Positions 10,585-24,204 of a stretch of 64,000 bases of DNA are shown one piece after another (the stretch's first letter is position 1; each line of letters begins with the position of its first letter). The position numbers and the translations under genes are program-made. The notes under the pieces were generated by a model. The model saw only the letters and a list, made by a program, of their open reading frames with translations. It had not been told where the DNA came from and did no database searches. Source of the DNA: Cololabis saira (Eukaryota; Chordata; Actinopteri; Beloniformes; Belonidae). The stretch is taken from contig NC_084607.1 of the NCBI RefSeq assembly GCF_033807715.1, positions 19,162,441 through 19,226,440 of the forward strand, given 5' to 3'.

Positions 10585-10816
10585 CAGGGGTGTCCAAAGT
10601 CGGTCCTCGAGGGCCCGTGTCCTGCATGTTTTAGATGTGTCCCTTTTTTTATCAAACCGTGATACAAGGAGCTTGGGCATCAACAGACTATCCAACTATC
10701 CAGACTTTGTTGGCAAGGTGGTGACGACCGTTAATTTGAATCAGGTGTGTTGATGCAGGGAAACAACTGAAACATGCAGGACTGCGGCCCTCGAGGACCG
10801 ACTTTGGACACCCCTG
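10585..10816. mobile_element. hAT-type MITE with perfect 8-bp target duplication
   Basis: A 232-bp element begins CAGGGGTGTCCAAAGTCGG and ends with the exact inverse. The terminal inverted repeats are identical over 31 bp and similar for about 44 bp. Perfect direct repeats agctaggg flank it at 10577-10584 and 10817-10824. There is no coding capacity. The intact ends and duplication point to a recent, transposase-dependent (non-autonomous) insertion. This end sequence is a familiar type in fish genomes. Confidence 0.9.
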
Positions 10817-10824
10817 AGCTAGGG

Positions 10825-12593
10825 TCAAAATATAATTCCTGTGTTGCATTTAGGATCAATAAACCCTTGGCTTCAATGTTAATCTATTCTTCAGTAGCTG
10901 CGTCTCCAATACTTCTAGATTTGCACAAAAAAAAGGAATCCTGCAACGAAACGGCTCCAATTTGAGAAAAACTCCCAAATATCGCAAAAACCTTTTTACA
11001 CTTTCAAGAGGTGGTTTTTCAGGCGACTTGATAATCCAGTTCCAGCATTTCCACATCTCTGGTAGCATTGGATGTGATGTAGCCGGTCAATCTAAAGTCA
11101 TCAAAATCTAGTGTCCAGCCGGGATAAATGATTATTCTGAATAATCATTTGAATAATCATCTGCTGCCTTCATCATATGACTATTTCTCCACAGTGGTAG
11201 CAGCAATTGCAATAATTTGTCAAAGACTAAAGATGATTTTGTCCGTTGTCATAAATGTTGAGATTTTCTTTTTCATTGTTTTTGAAGAAAAGTCTTGCAG
11301 GAGAATTATGAGAATTACACTGATTCAAATAACACCGTTCAATGGACACGCCAACCCCCCGCAGCACCACCTCCATCACATATTTTCAGGGTTTCAGTTT
11401 TCTTCTGTTTTGTTCAGTTTTTAGAGGCTTAAACCTATAAAACTTGCTTTTAAAAAATATTTATGGGCTGCCTTTCATTGCTTTTTTAAAGACCTTTTCT
11501 GCTATGGCTGCTTCTAGTGCTGCTTTTCCAATGTGATAAATAACAAATATGGTTTCCAACTTCGGACTCGAAAAAATAGAAATAGAAGAAATGTCCTTGT
11601 CAGCATGTAAAATATTCAACAAAGCATTATTTGCCAGTGTTTAACTGATAAATACAGGCTTTTAGCTTGGTATTCCACTTAAACCACAGAAAATGTAGTA
11701 AGATTTAAAAATGTGTAAGGAGATAAAGATGGACAGATTGATGATTTTATGCTGAATTTGTGCCGTGGCATAACGCGATTTTGTGAATGGCTAACTGAAT
11801 GACGTACTTTATGTTTTAGAGCAAGGCAATCCCAAACAAAGGTATGGGCATTTATTATGTCTAGTGTGTGATATGTTGGGTGTTTTAAGAATCAGACTGT
11901 AAAAAAAAAAATAAAAAAATGATGGAAATTCTACAAAAGGCAATTCATCTTGTTTTTTTCCTTTTTTTATTCAGGATTACAGTTCAGAATTACAGTACAG
12001 TATAGTGACTCACTGCTCAGCACAACATACAGTAAAAAATTGTATGAGTCATTTCATTTAAATATTTTGCCTTTCCAAACATTCGTCATTTCAACACTTC
12101 CAGCATTCTTTAGTTATTACCTCTGTCAACATGTAATATTTGTGGTTGGAGACCACCTATTAAACACAGCCCCCCAGTGCTATGTTGACACACAGTCACT
12201 ATGGATACAAAGTTAATGATCTCAACACCATGAACACATGAACTTATGCTATGTCACTGTTTAGTAATCCAAGATACTCCATTCAGAAGTCCCCTTCTCT
12301 GTTATGTCAACAACAACAGGCATTCTTTTCACGGGACAAGTCCTGCTCTGTTCAGCACCTGGGAATCCTGTCTGTATGCATTCCTCGTCTTCCAGCTTTC
12401 TCTCTTCCATGCAAATCCCTCACTCATCACTCCACTCATTAACTTGAACTAGACGTCAAGTTTATGTTTAAGTTGGGGCTCGTCACAGATACCTAAATAA
12501 GTCATCATTGAGAGGCCAAGTCAGATATGTTCAAACTGTTGAACTGTGATGCTGCATTGAGTCACACTTTTTGTTTCATTGTGTGTCCCCCAG
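10825..12593. other. coro7 intron sequence upstream of the first visible exon
   Basis: AT-rich, no additional exon recognised. It ends in a pyrimidine-rich tract and CAG directly before 12594. Confidence 0.55.
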
Positions 12594-12677
12594 AGTGCCA
12601 AGAGCCTTCAGAGCAACAAGGATTCTCGCATCATGTGGGCCAAAGATGACCTGTTAGTGACCACCGGCTTTGATACG
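12594..12677 (+). CDS. coro7: coronin-7 internal exon (WD40 propeller 1)
   Basis: An 84-nt exon lies between a tcccccag acceptor and a gtgaga donor, phase 0 on both sides. It encodes SAKSLQSNKDSRIMWAKDDL followed by LVTTGFDT. This matches the vertebrate coronin-7 segment in which a '...DSRLAW...LVSTGF' stretch precedes the MREREVKLWD blade, around residues 210-240 of roughly 920. Coronin-7 is a tandem double beta-propeller protein that acts at the Golgi in actin control and post-Golgi trafficking. The preceding exon was not found in the window, so it probably lies left of position 1, beyond the retrotransposon. That makes the upstream intron at least 12.5 kb. Confidence 0.88.
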
Positions 12678-13412
12678 GTGAGAAACCTGAAGCACAGCTT
12701 GTGGGCTTTTAACTGACTGAGCGACTGATTGTCTCAGTGCTGTTTATTTTAATTTAATACTTAAAAAAACAAACTCTAAAAGGAGTAAAAGCAGGTGACT
12801 GTTGTATAATTTCAATATTTATGTTATTTAAAATATTTTTTGGAACCATACAGACTCAGCTAAATCCCTGGAATTGAAGTATATGATTTATTCACTGTTT
12901 ATCATTTTAATAGTGATATTAAATCAGCTCTGGTTTATACAGAGTTCTTGTCATTATTAGATGATCAGGTGAGGTATGTGATCTGAAAAGACTGCTTTTG
13001 TCTTGTTTTAGCAGCCGCTAAAAGTTTTAGCCTCTCAGACCAAAACAAATTCAGCCAAAACCTAATAAATAAACCTATAAAACAGAGATATTTGGATCCC
13101 CTCCCCTACCTTTGTGTCAGTCTTTTTGCCTTAAAAAGGTATGATATCCAATGAAATGATGCTGTTTGGAAAGCATTTGTGTTCATTCACACCTGTCTGG
13201 ACCATCAGAGAGCTTACGAGCAGAAAATATTAGACAGACAACAGCTGTTAACGCTTAATATATATGATATCTACCAAAACTGATAAATCTAAGGGAACAG
13301 TTGGGATTTGATCACGTTTAAGACTGTGTTGCTTCACTCTTCTTTTAACTGCCATGATCTGAAAACGAATGAACTGTTTACGGCGCTCCCGTTCTTATTT
13401 TTGTGTGTATAG
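12678..13412 (+). other. coro7: coro7 intron between two visible exons
   Basis: A 735-bp phase-0 intron starting GTGAGA and ending TATAG. AT-rich, no repeat or RNA gene recognised. Confidence 0.8.
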
Positions 13413-13495
13413 ATGCGTAGCCGGGAAGTTAGACTTTGGGACAGCAGGAAGCTGAACTCTTCAATCGGCTCGGTGTCACTCGGTACTTCGAGTGG
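13413..13495 (+). CDS. coro7: coronin-7 internal exon (WD40 propeller 1, next blade)
   Basis: An 83-nt exon follows a tgtgtatag acceptor and ends at GG before gtgagt. It enters in phase 0 and leaves a split Gly codon (phase 2). The reading MRSREVRLWDSRKLNSSIGS continues directly from the previous exon and matches the coronin-7 MREREVKLWDTR strand, the typical WD-dipeptide end of a WD40 repeat. The next exon should complete the Gly codon and encode a 'LxPLxDPDTGLLVLxGKG' segment. None was found in the remaining 50 kb, so the following intron is very large and contains vasn. Confidence 0.88.
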
Positions 13496-14213
13496 GTGAG
13501 TACTACATCAGTCTGTGGTAGAAGTAGACCAATTGACCGAGCGATCTGGCCAATTGGCGGTTTTTCATTGGCTGAGTGTTACCACGGGACCCCGTGTTTC
13601 CACTGACTTCTGGGGTGGAAGAAGAAAGCTTTAACTTTCTGGCAGAAAACATTCCGTATTAAATTCTTACCTTCAGCTGTATGTATTCAATTTGTTTGGT
13701 AGGAGAGAAAAAATGCAAAAACCCAAAGACTGCTTGATTTTCATTGATAGTGAGCTTTAAAGTGTAGCTAATATGTAGCAGTGCCACTGCCCCAGGGATA
13801 AACAATTAAAAATCATTGAAAGATGTATTGGCAGCTACAATGTTATCAGTTGTGTTTTTTGGAAGCAGAGTTTGTTTCCTCGTGATCCCGTGGGAACAGA
13901 TCTGCCCACACATGCTGCATAGCGCCATGTTCAGATACATGCAGCTTCTACTTTCAATAGAGTTCATTTTACAAACTCTAATTACCAGTAGTGCAACACG
14001 TCATTAGCATTAGTTTGCTGAAACATGAACATATTGGTCTATTTTTCACCTGTCGGATGCATTAAAAAAAAAAAATATTAATTGCAAGTGAATGATCGTG
14101 TTATTTGTTTATTACTAAGAGCTCCCTTAGCTCTAGAAAATACATTTCAAATAGTAGCTGTTTTAAATAAAGAAAAACAATTCAGTACATGTTTTATTTA
14201 GTCAATTCAGTTC

Positions 14214-14262
14214 AATTCAAAATACTTTTTTCATCCCCAAAGGGAAATTAATTAAAAATATT
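14214..14262 (+). repeat. Short retroelement-tail-like motif
   Basis: The stretch around AAAATACTTTTTTCATCCCC followed by AAAGGGAAATTAATT resembles the 'ATACTTTATTNATCCCNNNGGGAAATT' motif often seen at the ends of fish retroelements. Only this short motif is visible; no coding part is attached. The family is not assigned. Confidence 0.35.
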
Positions 14263-17200
14263 TAAATAAATGAAATTAAAGTATATTCAAGTATTTACTT
14301 AAGTTTGCAAATTTGTGACTATTATTATTTTTTTTTAAACTAGTGTGTCTTGTATGGTGCTGGAAAAGAAAATCGGCCCAACATAACCAGAAAAAAGTAT
14401 GTGTATGATTTCTGAAAGCCGACAGTGGCTGTAGAGAAACTCATATGGCCGCTGTGGCGTTTGTGGCACGGGCCCCAAACTGGTAAACAGTAAATGTGAT
14501 GGAGTACAAAGAGTGTGTCTGTGTTATTTGACATATCAAGCAAATATACGTGTGTGATATGTTCATATACAGTATGTGTTGAGTGTTTACATGAGCAGCA
14601 TTACGTACAGTGGGCCTCCACATATAGGGTATAATTGGACCGGCATGTGGACCTCCCAGATGTCCCACACTATCCCTCTAGATTACTGCCATTTCCGGGG
14701 ATGATGCACTCTCTGCATGCACGCAGCCTCTGCTCTGTGTCAGCTGAGGAGAGGCTGTCTGCATGCGTGTGCTCTGCGCCCTTCTGTCCATAACCAGTGC
14801 AAAGGGTCAGGACTCTGCAGTAGTCACACTGACACTTCTCCCCGCAGTTCAGGGCTTGTCATTTCTCTAGTCGCTCCGTTTATTTTTCCAAACGCGGCTG
14901 CAGAGGACCAGAGGGTAGCAGGAGCGTGGCCGGGCTCCAGAGAGAAGAGGAAAGGAAGGATGGAGGAGGAGGATAGGGAGAAGAGGGGGGTGGGAGTGAA
15001 GATTCCTTTGTCAGATCCAGTTCATGCGTTTTAGTGCTATTATAAACAGGTCAGCGGGCCAAGTTCTTCCAAACCAGAGCTGACCGGACTTTGTGAGGTC
15101 AGGCAGCGTGCTGTGGTGGATTAAGTCAATTTGTTATCAGTATTACAGTAAATTAAAGGCAGTGAGGAGGATCCAGAGTGTCACACAAGTGACAACATGT
15201 GCTTGTGGCTTTGACACAAGTATTGACTCTGTGTGCTTAAGTGTTTAGATCAGAGATGGTAAAGTTGTCGGTAATTTTAAACGGTTAAATTAATCGAAAG
15301 CTGCTATAAGATATCAGAATGAGAGTCAGTTTTTCTCTTCTACCTCCTTCTTCTGCCCTTGCCAGTCATCTCTTTTTCCTCAACTTCCTCTTTCATTCGA
15401 CCGACATGAGCAGTTGCATGTCCGTGCACCTCTTTGCAATCATAACATTGTTTGGTTCCGTCATGGTTTTCAGGGAAATGGCGGATATTTGATGCCGTGC
15501 ATCCAGTTGTAGCTTCCCATTTCTAAAGTAATGAGGAAAGTGAATGTCACACAATCCTTTGTCGTATTTATACCATATGTTTTGGGGTTTAAAAAAAAAA
15601 AAATCCCTCCAGGGGTTTCTCTTAAACCACAAAGAATAAAGTTGATTGGCTAATTTCGTTGGCGAGTTGGTCCATGTTTTCTCTGCTTATAGACAGAGGA
15701 ATGTTAAAGTTTACTCAGAACGTGTTGTGCTGCTGTTTTGTTTAAGTGAAGGGAGCAGGCAAACTGTTTGAGGGTTTCTGCTGGATAGCCCTGCTCACTT
15801 GTTTATTTAAGATTCAGTGATTTTTCTGCTGGATGTAATTGTAGGTTCCCCATCTGCTCTGCACTGGCTGTCCTGTTTTAAATCACTTCAATCATGTTAT
15901 CATGTACTGGGGTGCTGCGTCAAAAAGCTATCCCTCACGAGGCCAGATCCTCACCAGATGCCTGAACACCAGCCCTGATATAAAAGAGACGAGCAATCAA
16001 ATGACAGATGAGACCTTGCCCTTTCCTGCCATTCTTTCTTTTTCTCCTCATTCTTCACGTCTTTTGGAAATATATCTGTATGGGATCTTCTATGTTTATT
16101 GTCTTGGCATCGTGGAAAGATTCACCCCCGTCTTCTCATCCCAGTCTTTACTTTTCACCACCTCCTCCATTTTTTTAAATACAGTTTTGATCGCATCATC
16201 CAGGTTTTGATCCAAGCTGCTGCTGCGGGCTGAGTCTCCGCTCTCGTCTGCTAATCTCCGTTATGGGAAACATCCAGAAGCCTGTCAAAGTTTTCAGGAG
16301 TTAAATTGAGGGGAAAAAAGCAACGGCTGTCTGCCAACGCTTCATAAATGTCTCAGAGCTAGAGAAACTATTATTACCACGATATATTAAACTACTATCT
16401 GCCGAGTTTATTTTGTAATCAGCAGTTTCCGATAAAAAGCAAGAGCCTTCATGTTTCTAGTCAACGATTGAGGTCACACTTTTTTTTTTCTTCAATTTTT
16501 ATTTTAATAACCCTTTACTGACCTTATAATTCTTCATTTCTGGTTTCTTATCATGGTAGGTTTTGTGTGAATAATTAAGTTTTAGTTCAGCATTGCACCA
16601 GTGCGTGTTTCACGCGTATGACCAAGCAGCTATGCAAAAAACACAGAAAAGCAATATTGAAAAGGGGAAGCTGTCAACATTTTTCTTCGCCTCCCAGTAA
16701 ATTGAGCCGTGCCATTGGACATGGCCTGGTCAAAGTCAAATACCCGCAGTGGGACATTTCCGCCTTGTCATTTTCGGCCTGAGGTGCATATATAGATGGA
16801 TTTGTTCATTTTGTCTTGTCTGTTTTTAATAAACTGGACTGAGTTAAACACGCTGTGTAATTGGAGCAGTGTGCTGGCTCGAATCAGGTTCGCTGTGCTT
16901 GTCCACAACATTCAGTAGGACTGTTTTCTTTGGAGTGTCACAATATAAAGAGGCCCCCGGATCACGAGCCAGTAAAACCAGGCTGTGGGTGGAATATAAT
17001 TTGGACGTGGAATAATGGAGGGGAAATGTTTACTTTTTTGGTTGGGGCTGAAACGGAGACCAAAGAAATGAGGGATTGAGGGGAGATGAATCTGAGAGTT
17101 TCAACTGTTCAAAGGTTGCTGTTACTACAGGCCAGTCTTTTATACAAGCTGCAGTTCTGGACATTTGAGAACAGAGTGGATCTCTGTGTACGAGTCTCTC

Positions 17201-18291
17201 CCTCGTACTCTTTCCGCTACAAACCTGAATTATAATAATGAGTTTAATTAGACCTTGAAGCCAGATGCAATCAGTGAACTTTACAACTGGGCATGATTGC
17301 AGCCAGCTTTCTGTGTAAGTACTTAAAACGTCATGATAATTATCCACACACTGCCACTTCAGCAGCTCCACACTTACTCTACAGAGTTGACACATCTACC
17401 TTTTAAATGTATTTGTCTGTGTATTAGATTGTAATTGTAACTTAATGCTGACAGCACGTTCTACAGGGGTCACTTGATTAAAATTCAGCATGATAAAGCT
17501 GTAACTTTAGAGATGTAGCTGGCTCTGACCTCTGTAATTATCCTCCAATGTGCTTCTCTTTGCAAGCACACATGAATGTGAACTCATGTACACTTTAAAA
17601 GACATGCATCTTCTCCCACTTCTGTTTTTTTTTCTTCTTTGGCCTCCTTTTTTAACTGACAAGAGGCTGATTAAAATAGATCACTGTGACCTGGCAGCCG
17701 TGAATATCCAGCCCGCTGATTGGAGAGGACGTCAGACTGTCCCTGGAGATTCAGCCAAACTGTTTTCTCAACCAAGTCACAGGTTACACAAAGAACCTGC
17801 CCTTCGAGGCAAACACTGCTGACAGACTGAGCTGTTGGCTGATGGAGAAACTTTGTATTGGACGAGTGGGACTGTCCAAGGTGTGATGCTCATACACACC
17901 CTCCTTACTGACTTTTTCTTCTCCCCTTTTTTCTTCTGTGTATTTTTGTACGTGGGTCACGCCTGAGAGAAGGGGCCAGGTTAGTGGGTGTAATTGAAGC
18001 AGGCTCCCTTTAATCAGACGGATTTAGAAGAAGCCTGTGCCCCACAAGAGACCCAGTTTTTTTTTTTTGCCTAACAGTACCCCCGCCCCCTACCCCTACT
18101 ACCCCTTCGCCCTGGCCAGAGCACTCGAAAATCAGTCCCAGATGAAGGCTTTCCTGTGGGGATTAGGTGCAGCTGCAGCACTGCTAACTATACCAGAGCC
18201 CCACCCCCCACCACCACCCATAGGAAACAAAAATATCATTCATTGTTTGAAAGATAGTTAACCCCTGCCTTTTTTTCAGAGTTCACTTTCT

Positions 18292-18310
18292 ACACACACA
18301 CACACACACA
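18292..18310. repeat. (CA)n microsatellite
   Basis: Uninterrupted AC dinucleotide run of 19 bp. Confidence 0.9.
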
Positions 18311-21300
18311 TATCTCATCAGAGCTTTGTTGTTTGGATGCAGCTCAGAAATTAATGCTAAGGTGGCCTGGAAGGAAACTCCAATCTTCAGTTGATCCCCA
18401 GGGTCAAGTCGATCGCTCAGCTGCTGCAGCCTCTCTCCAGGACAGCACTTGGGGAAGGGGTGAGGTGGGGATGGTATGGAGTAAAGATGTGACCGCACAT
18501 GCTCTGTCAAAATAATGTGAACTTGCTGTCTGGAATCTGTTAGTCACTGGGGGTTTCAGTATTTGATTCAGTGAAAGGGGAGATTGACCAGGAAAAGTGG
18601 AAGAAAAGGAGGAGGACGGTGCTTTTGAAATGTGCTCATATATTTTCTAGATAGAGATATTGTCTCTTTATAAGCTTTTATTGCGCTGGCTATGGCAGCT
18701 CAGCTATCAGTCCCAACCTCTTTCTTCGCTTAAACACTTAATCAGAAAAATGTCTTATTTTTCTTTTGTGTCCTGTGATTTACTAGAAGCCTTAATGATT
18801 TAATATTCCTATGATTACTATCCTGTCAGGAATACAGCTGTTATCCTTCAACAAATCCTTTCTTTATCCTTACCTTACTTTTTCTTAGACCCTTTGTCTG
18901 TTGCTGTTACCCCCCTCTCTCATCTGTTTCTCACTTTTCTCTTGACACTTAAGAGATAAAATGGAAAACGGAGAGCTGGGATTTTGAAGGTGCTGGGGTC
19001 TGGGATTCTAATTAAGTGGGGTTTTTTTTGGTAAGAGGAAAACCTAATGGAACTGTGCAGAACTGGTAAAAGCACAAGGAAGCATGTGGAGCGTTTGGCA
19101 GGGGATATTTAATATAATTCACAGAGGGTTTTGATTTCATCCCGCAGGTATGTGCTCGGCACTCCGGGGATCAGAAGGACCCTTTTGTGTGAACTCGCCA
19201 CAGACGGAAAAATAGAAAAGTCTCTCACCCCCACCTTCAGCTGCCCCGTTCCTTCCTCCCTCCTCCTCTTGTCTTCCAACCACTTTTACTTTTCTCTGTT
19301 TAGTTTTTTATTGCTTGGACTGTAATTTTATGCATGCAAAACAGGATTAATTGGTCAACACTGAAGAATGTCTTAATGACTCTAAGATGGATTATTTTTC
19401 TTTCTTTTGTGCAAACCCCATACCAGTCTTTCATAGTTTCAGCATATGAGGCAGTGTCAGACTTCACTTTCCATCATTAACAAAAATAGCCATGAAGTTG
19501 CACTTGCAGCCATGGATAGTGGGTTTTTTTTGCAGTTTTTTTTTTTTTATTCAACATCTGGAAAGTACACTTGCAATAACATTTGGGTTCTTTGCCCTAC
19601 CAAAAGCCTTCACACTACTTTGGCTCATCTCAAGTTCATTTCAACACTCGTCTTCCTGCTCAGTGAAGTAAGATATCCAGTAGCGGGATATTTGATGGCA
19701 GCTTTGACGCAAGAGTTGCGGCTGAAGCAGAGATGGCACAGGTCATTGTGCAGAAATGTTAGTCGGTGCATTGACACTGGCAGATAGTTCATGCGACTGG
19801 ATTGGTAGGTTGATGGAGATCGGCCAAACGCAAGTAGCTTGTATTAATCTTTACAAGGTCGTTGCAATGTTTCATTTGTTGTGCAGAAACATAAATCTTC
19901 TTTTTCTTATGCTCATTCCTTCTTTTTCTTTTACTGTGTTTGAATGTGTCTCTGGTGTCTGCATTTCAGTGTTATGTATTAATTCAATCCCACCTTTTTT
20001 TTTTCTCCTTCTGAAGTATCTTTAAGTGTGTGCACAAGTTTTTATAAAACATATGATTGCCCCTTTCATGAGAGTCAGAAACCGTGGCTCTGCAGGGCTC
20101 CCGTTTTTTAAATCATGTTTTTTTTTTTTTGGTCACCACTCACATCTTGGATACCTGCCACCTCTTTCTACTGTGGTACAAAAAAGGGTCTGAGTGATGG
20201 AGAGAAGTGTGTTTCTCATTAGTAGATGGTTTCCTCTGCCCCGCGTCCTGCCCGCACCCGCCCTGCTGCCTGGCCTCCGCTGCTGCCTCTGGGACTGCTG
20301 CAGATTGGCAGCCTGTTACCGCTCACCTCCTAACCTTACAAAGAATAATGGAGGCACTGAAAGGGAAAGGTGGAGAGCGTCTGGGATATGGACGAAAACA
20401 AAGATATGCACATGAAGTTCACATGTCTTTTCTGATCTTTCAGTAGAGAGAGCAGACGAGGTGGATCGTCTCCTTTATTGTTTTCTCTTTCATGATCATA
20501 TATTTCCATGATAGAAACCAGCGATCTGCGGCATGTAACTGGCAGACCTGCTGACTGAAAAGGAAGCTCAAGGAAAAAGGGGGAAAAAAAGACATTGTTT
20601 TTTTTTCTGTAAAGAAGCCATCTGATTGGTTCGTGACCGGTGGCCCACATGTGGTCCTGACTGATGTCCCTTTCCATGTGAGCTCTATTTTTCAGCCCAC
20701 ACTATGGAAACATGTCACTTTCAGTGAAGCGGGAGCAATACTCCATGCTTAGTTGAAGCAGAAAAGTGCTGAGGCCGACGCTGCTGCTCACAATCTGTGT
20801 GTTGTGGCTTTCCGTTTTAAGCTGCCTGTTGTTATTAATGGTGTTGATTAACAGAGTGGGACGCGTAAACAGTACCCTAACATATGTGTCTGTTCTGAAC
20901 AGTGAGCGGACAATAGAGAGGGAAATGTTTGGGAAAGAACTTTACGGCATCACGGCCTGCTGGATCTCACTTGTCTCTATGGAAATGTTATGACAACAAA
21001 AGCTGCTCTGAACCTGCAGGGCCTCTCTGTTTTTCTGCTCAAAGTTGTGTGCCTGACTGTGTGCAAGTGCACTTGGTCTTAGCAGATGAAAAAGAATTTC
21101 ACCAAAATGTTATTGATGGCAGAATTGAAGAGGTGGTGGCCAGGAAATGATTTGACTATTGTGCAAATTATGTTAGAGTAGTAAAAGGGTATAAAAGGTG
21201 GAGGACCCTTGGTGGGGAGGGGAGGGGGACTTTAGTGTCCTTGTTGGAGATGAAAACTCTGTAGACTGGACTCATGCAGAGGACTTAAAGTCCTGTTTAA

Positions 21301-23194
21301 GGGCAGCTCACATCATTTTAGTAAGGTCAATTAGTCAACCAGCCTTTGTGTGGGCACTTTGTGTCAGGCTCCAGGGGCTGTCGACTAAAGAGTTGGGGAC
21401 AAGTGGGAGGTGGGGTCTTTTGAGAGCTGGATGTTCTTTGTTGGGCCTTTTAATGACTTTTTTGCTTTCTTTGAAAAAAAAAAAAAATGTAATCTGGCAA
21501 CACAACATGATGAGAAAAGCAGTGTTTCTTGTGGCTGTTTGGTTCAAGACGTTGTTTTAGTTTTAAAGCATCAACTTCTAAATCCACTTTAGCACGAGTA
21601 ATTTGTTGTGGCACAATTCGTAGCCATTACATGTTAGGAAAGAAATTGTCTTAACAGCCTTACTTCAACCATCAGTGCAGATTTATAGATCTGTAAGGGT
21701 TATTGTTATAATTTGCTGCACTTTATATTCCTTGATGCGTCTTCTCATTCACATTCGTGTACCTGCAGAACAAGTATGTGTATATATGTCTAATATGTAC
21801 CGGTGTATATATAAGAAAGAAAGGACCCCTTGGAGTGCCTGTTTGTGTGAGCTTCACAAAAGCTTCCCACACCTAGGCTCATGGATGAGTTGTAAGAGCC
21901 TCAAGCTGCACTGGTCACTCACCTGCAGGTGTGCTTTCTCTCTTATTTTTGTTGCGCTGTTACACACATGTGCAGGCCTAGACAGGCCTGCCTTTTGCTT
22001 TAATTTTTACGCACGTGAAGACCATTGCTAAACAGCATTTATCATCACTTAACAGGGGCTGACAGGTGGAGGGACATGGGCTTAATCACCCATGTCTCTT
22101 TTTAGTCATGCGTTCAAGCACAGCATGCATGTAGATGATACTTTACAAATGTGGTACACTTAAAAAGAAAACAAAAAGCAAGATACCCAAATATTTGTTC
22201 TTCTTCTGATTGTGTTGTGTTCCCTTCACGTCAAACTTGAGAACACATAAATATCATCATGCCAAGACATTAATTAAAAAACAGCTGTGGATGTTCCTTT
22301 CTAGTGAGGTTCTTTGTCTTCCAGCTCTGTGGATCGGGCCATAGGGTGATGGTGGAACTGTACCTTTGTTACGTAGCGTCTTAGACTAGTATTTTTGTCT
22401 ACAAGGCAAGCTTAGAGAAAGATAAAGGCCCAGTTGTACACCTCTGTGTGAAAATATTTTTGGGGGCCACTTGCTCCTCTCAGTCTGCAGGAACAAAGGT
22501 GGGGTGCTGCTGGGTCTTTCACTCTGACCTACCTGGGTGGTGTTCTAAGGGAGCAAACCTTTCAGTGAACAAATACAGGGTTAATGGGCAAATGGTGATG
22601 GAAATATACGCATGCTGGTGAGGGGGCTTGTATTGTTCTTGACTTTTTGCTACACATCCTGGCCATCGTGGTCCATCCACGGTCCACTTGAGCTCTGAAG
22701 CTGTGGGATCACAGCTGTGATCTGAAAGGCAGTTCACTGTCTCCACAATTGGCTATGAAGCTCATGACTGTGTAAACTTACACAGGGCCATTACTGTTCC
22801 TCTAAATCTTTCTGCAGAGCTTTCATTCTGGAAATTGCTAGTGCGCTTTTTGTTAGCTTGTGTTAACCATAAATGGCAAAAGGTGTTCAGTTATTTTTAC
22901 GAACCAACAGAAGTTCTTTTCTTTCTAGATATAACTCACAATTAACATGCACTTCCAATGTTAGCAGGATGTTTCATGATGTTTTAAAGGACAACTAATG
23001 TGGAACTAAATGCTTTTGTGCAGCTGAAACCTGCTGATTGTGGCGTGAGAGAGAAGACACATCGGCCATTGTTTCATTTAAGACCCCCCAAAACAGCATT
23101 TGGATGGTCTGTGTTTGAAAGGTGATTTGATGTTTTGATGTAAAACTAAAAAAAGAACACAACAGCGATCAGATCATTCCAACTTTTACACCGC

Positions 23195-24204
23195 TTAAAG
23201 CGACACTACGTAACTTTTCCACCTTAATATCATATTTCCAGTCATTGTGATGGTACATCAACTTACAACAGGTTTAATGACACCTTTGTCATGGTTTGAG
23301 GGGGTCTGTATCACCTTCACTGGCACTATGTAACTTTGAGGAGCATGGTAGGAACCCTGCCACACTAAAAAACTACAAATTTTACGGCTTTGACTGCTTT
23401 ACGGCATACGTCACTTCCCCCTCCTTCCCGATTCGCAGTCGAGACGAAAATGGTGCGTACGGTGCGTGTCGCCGCGTACCCTACGCCGTAGGCTCTGCGT
23501 CGATTTAACGCAGGACCATAAACAGCCTTAAACCACAAACACTCACACAGACCGGGGTCGGATCAAAACACGGGTTTTATTCCCCACTTCTCGAGCTATA
23601 TGCAGTTGCTGGCCAGCTCTCTGCGGTGCAATTAACCCCAATCTTCAGATAAAGCTAGTTTGTTGAGGAAAAAATATTAACTCTTATTTGTAGCTGCAGA
23701 GGAAAAAAATTATCTCACGAGGAAAACAAAAATATTGCTCACGCCTCGGAGCCTCTTCACCATAATATAACAGTCAAAAAAAAAGAAAAGAGAAGTAAGA
23801 GGGATACAAAACATGTACTGTATGTTGTACTATTATACAAATGTATTGAAACACATGGCTCTTCAGTAGGGATTAATTATTATTATAATTAATAATAATT
23901 AATAATCATTATTTTCTCCATATACCGCTCCCTGGCTTCCTTGTTTAAGGTATCCCGGTAAATTCCAGTTCCTTTCCAGCAGTTTTACATCTTTTTTTTG
24001 CGTTCCTTCTGTTCACTTGGTGAAACAGAAAAGTGTCCCGTCCCCTCTCATCAAAACAAATGCAGCGACGGGACAGGAGTTTTGCGGCAGTACGCGCTGG
24101 TGCTCATGGGAAACGTACTGTTCTTTCTGGTAAAACAATACCGCTTTTGTCCAAAAGATGCCGCCAAACTCAGAAAAGCTGAAAGTTACATTGTGCTGCT
24201 TTAA
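23195..24204. mobile_element. TTAA-flanked non-autonomous DNA transposon (about 1.0 kb)
   Basis: Left end TTAAAGCGACACTACGTAAC and the reverse complement of the right end TTAAAGCAGCACAATGTAAC match at most positions. Both termini include TTAA, which fits a piggyBac-like TTAA target preference, though superfamily assignment is inference. The interior has no transposase frame. It includes a part-copy of another MITE (about 23452-23535) and an AT-rich palindromic stretch near 23872-23912. Confidence 0.6.
23452..23535. mobile_element. Half copy of the GGTTCTGCGTTAA-type MITE
   Basis: The end GGCTCTGCGTCGATTTAACG...CCATAAACAGCC matches the terminal repeat of the complete copy at 55198-55327, and the adjacent GTGCGTGTCGCCGCGTAC matches its interior. 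Only one terminus is recognisable. It lies within the TTAA element at 23195-24204, so it is either a nested insertion that lost one end or part of a composite element. Confidence 0.6.

Larger units (their letters stand above)
13496..23194. other. coro7: Large coro7 intron, left part
   Basis: No exon recognised. Holds a LINE-tail-like motif near 14214, a (CA)n run at 18292-18310 and scattered homopolymer T tracts (for example near 19536, 20120). Short open frames show no domain character. Confidence 0.5.

Noticed and set aside
19140..19210. Possible exon after an acceptor-like cccgcag
   Set aside because: No donor in a consistent frame and no similarity to coronin-7 or vasorin.
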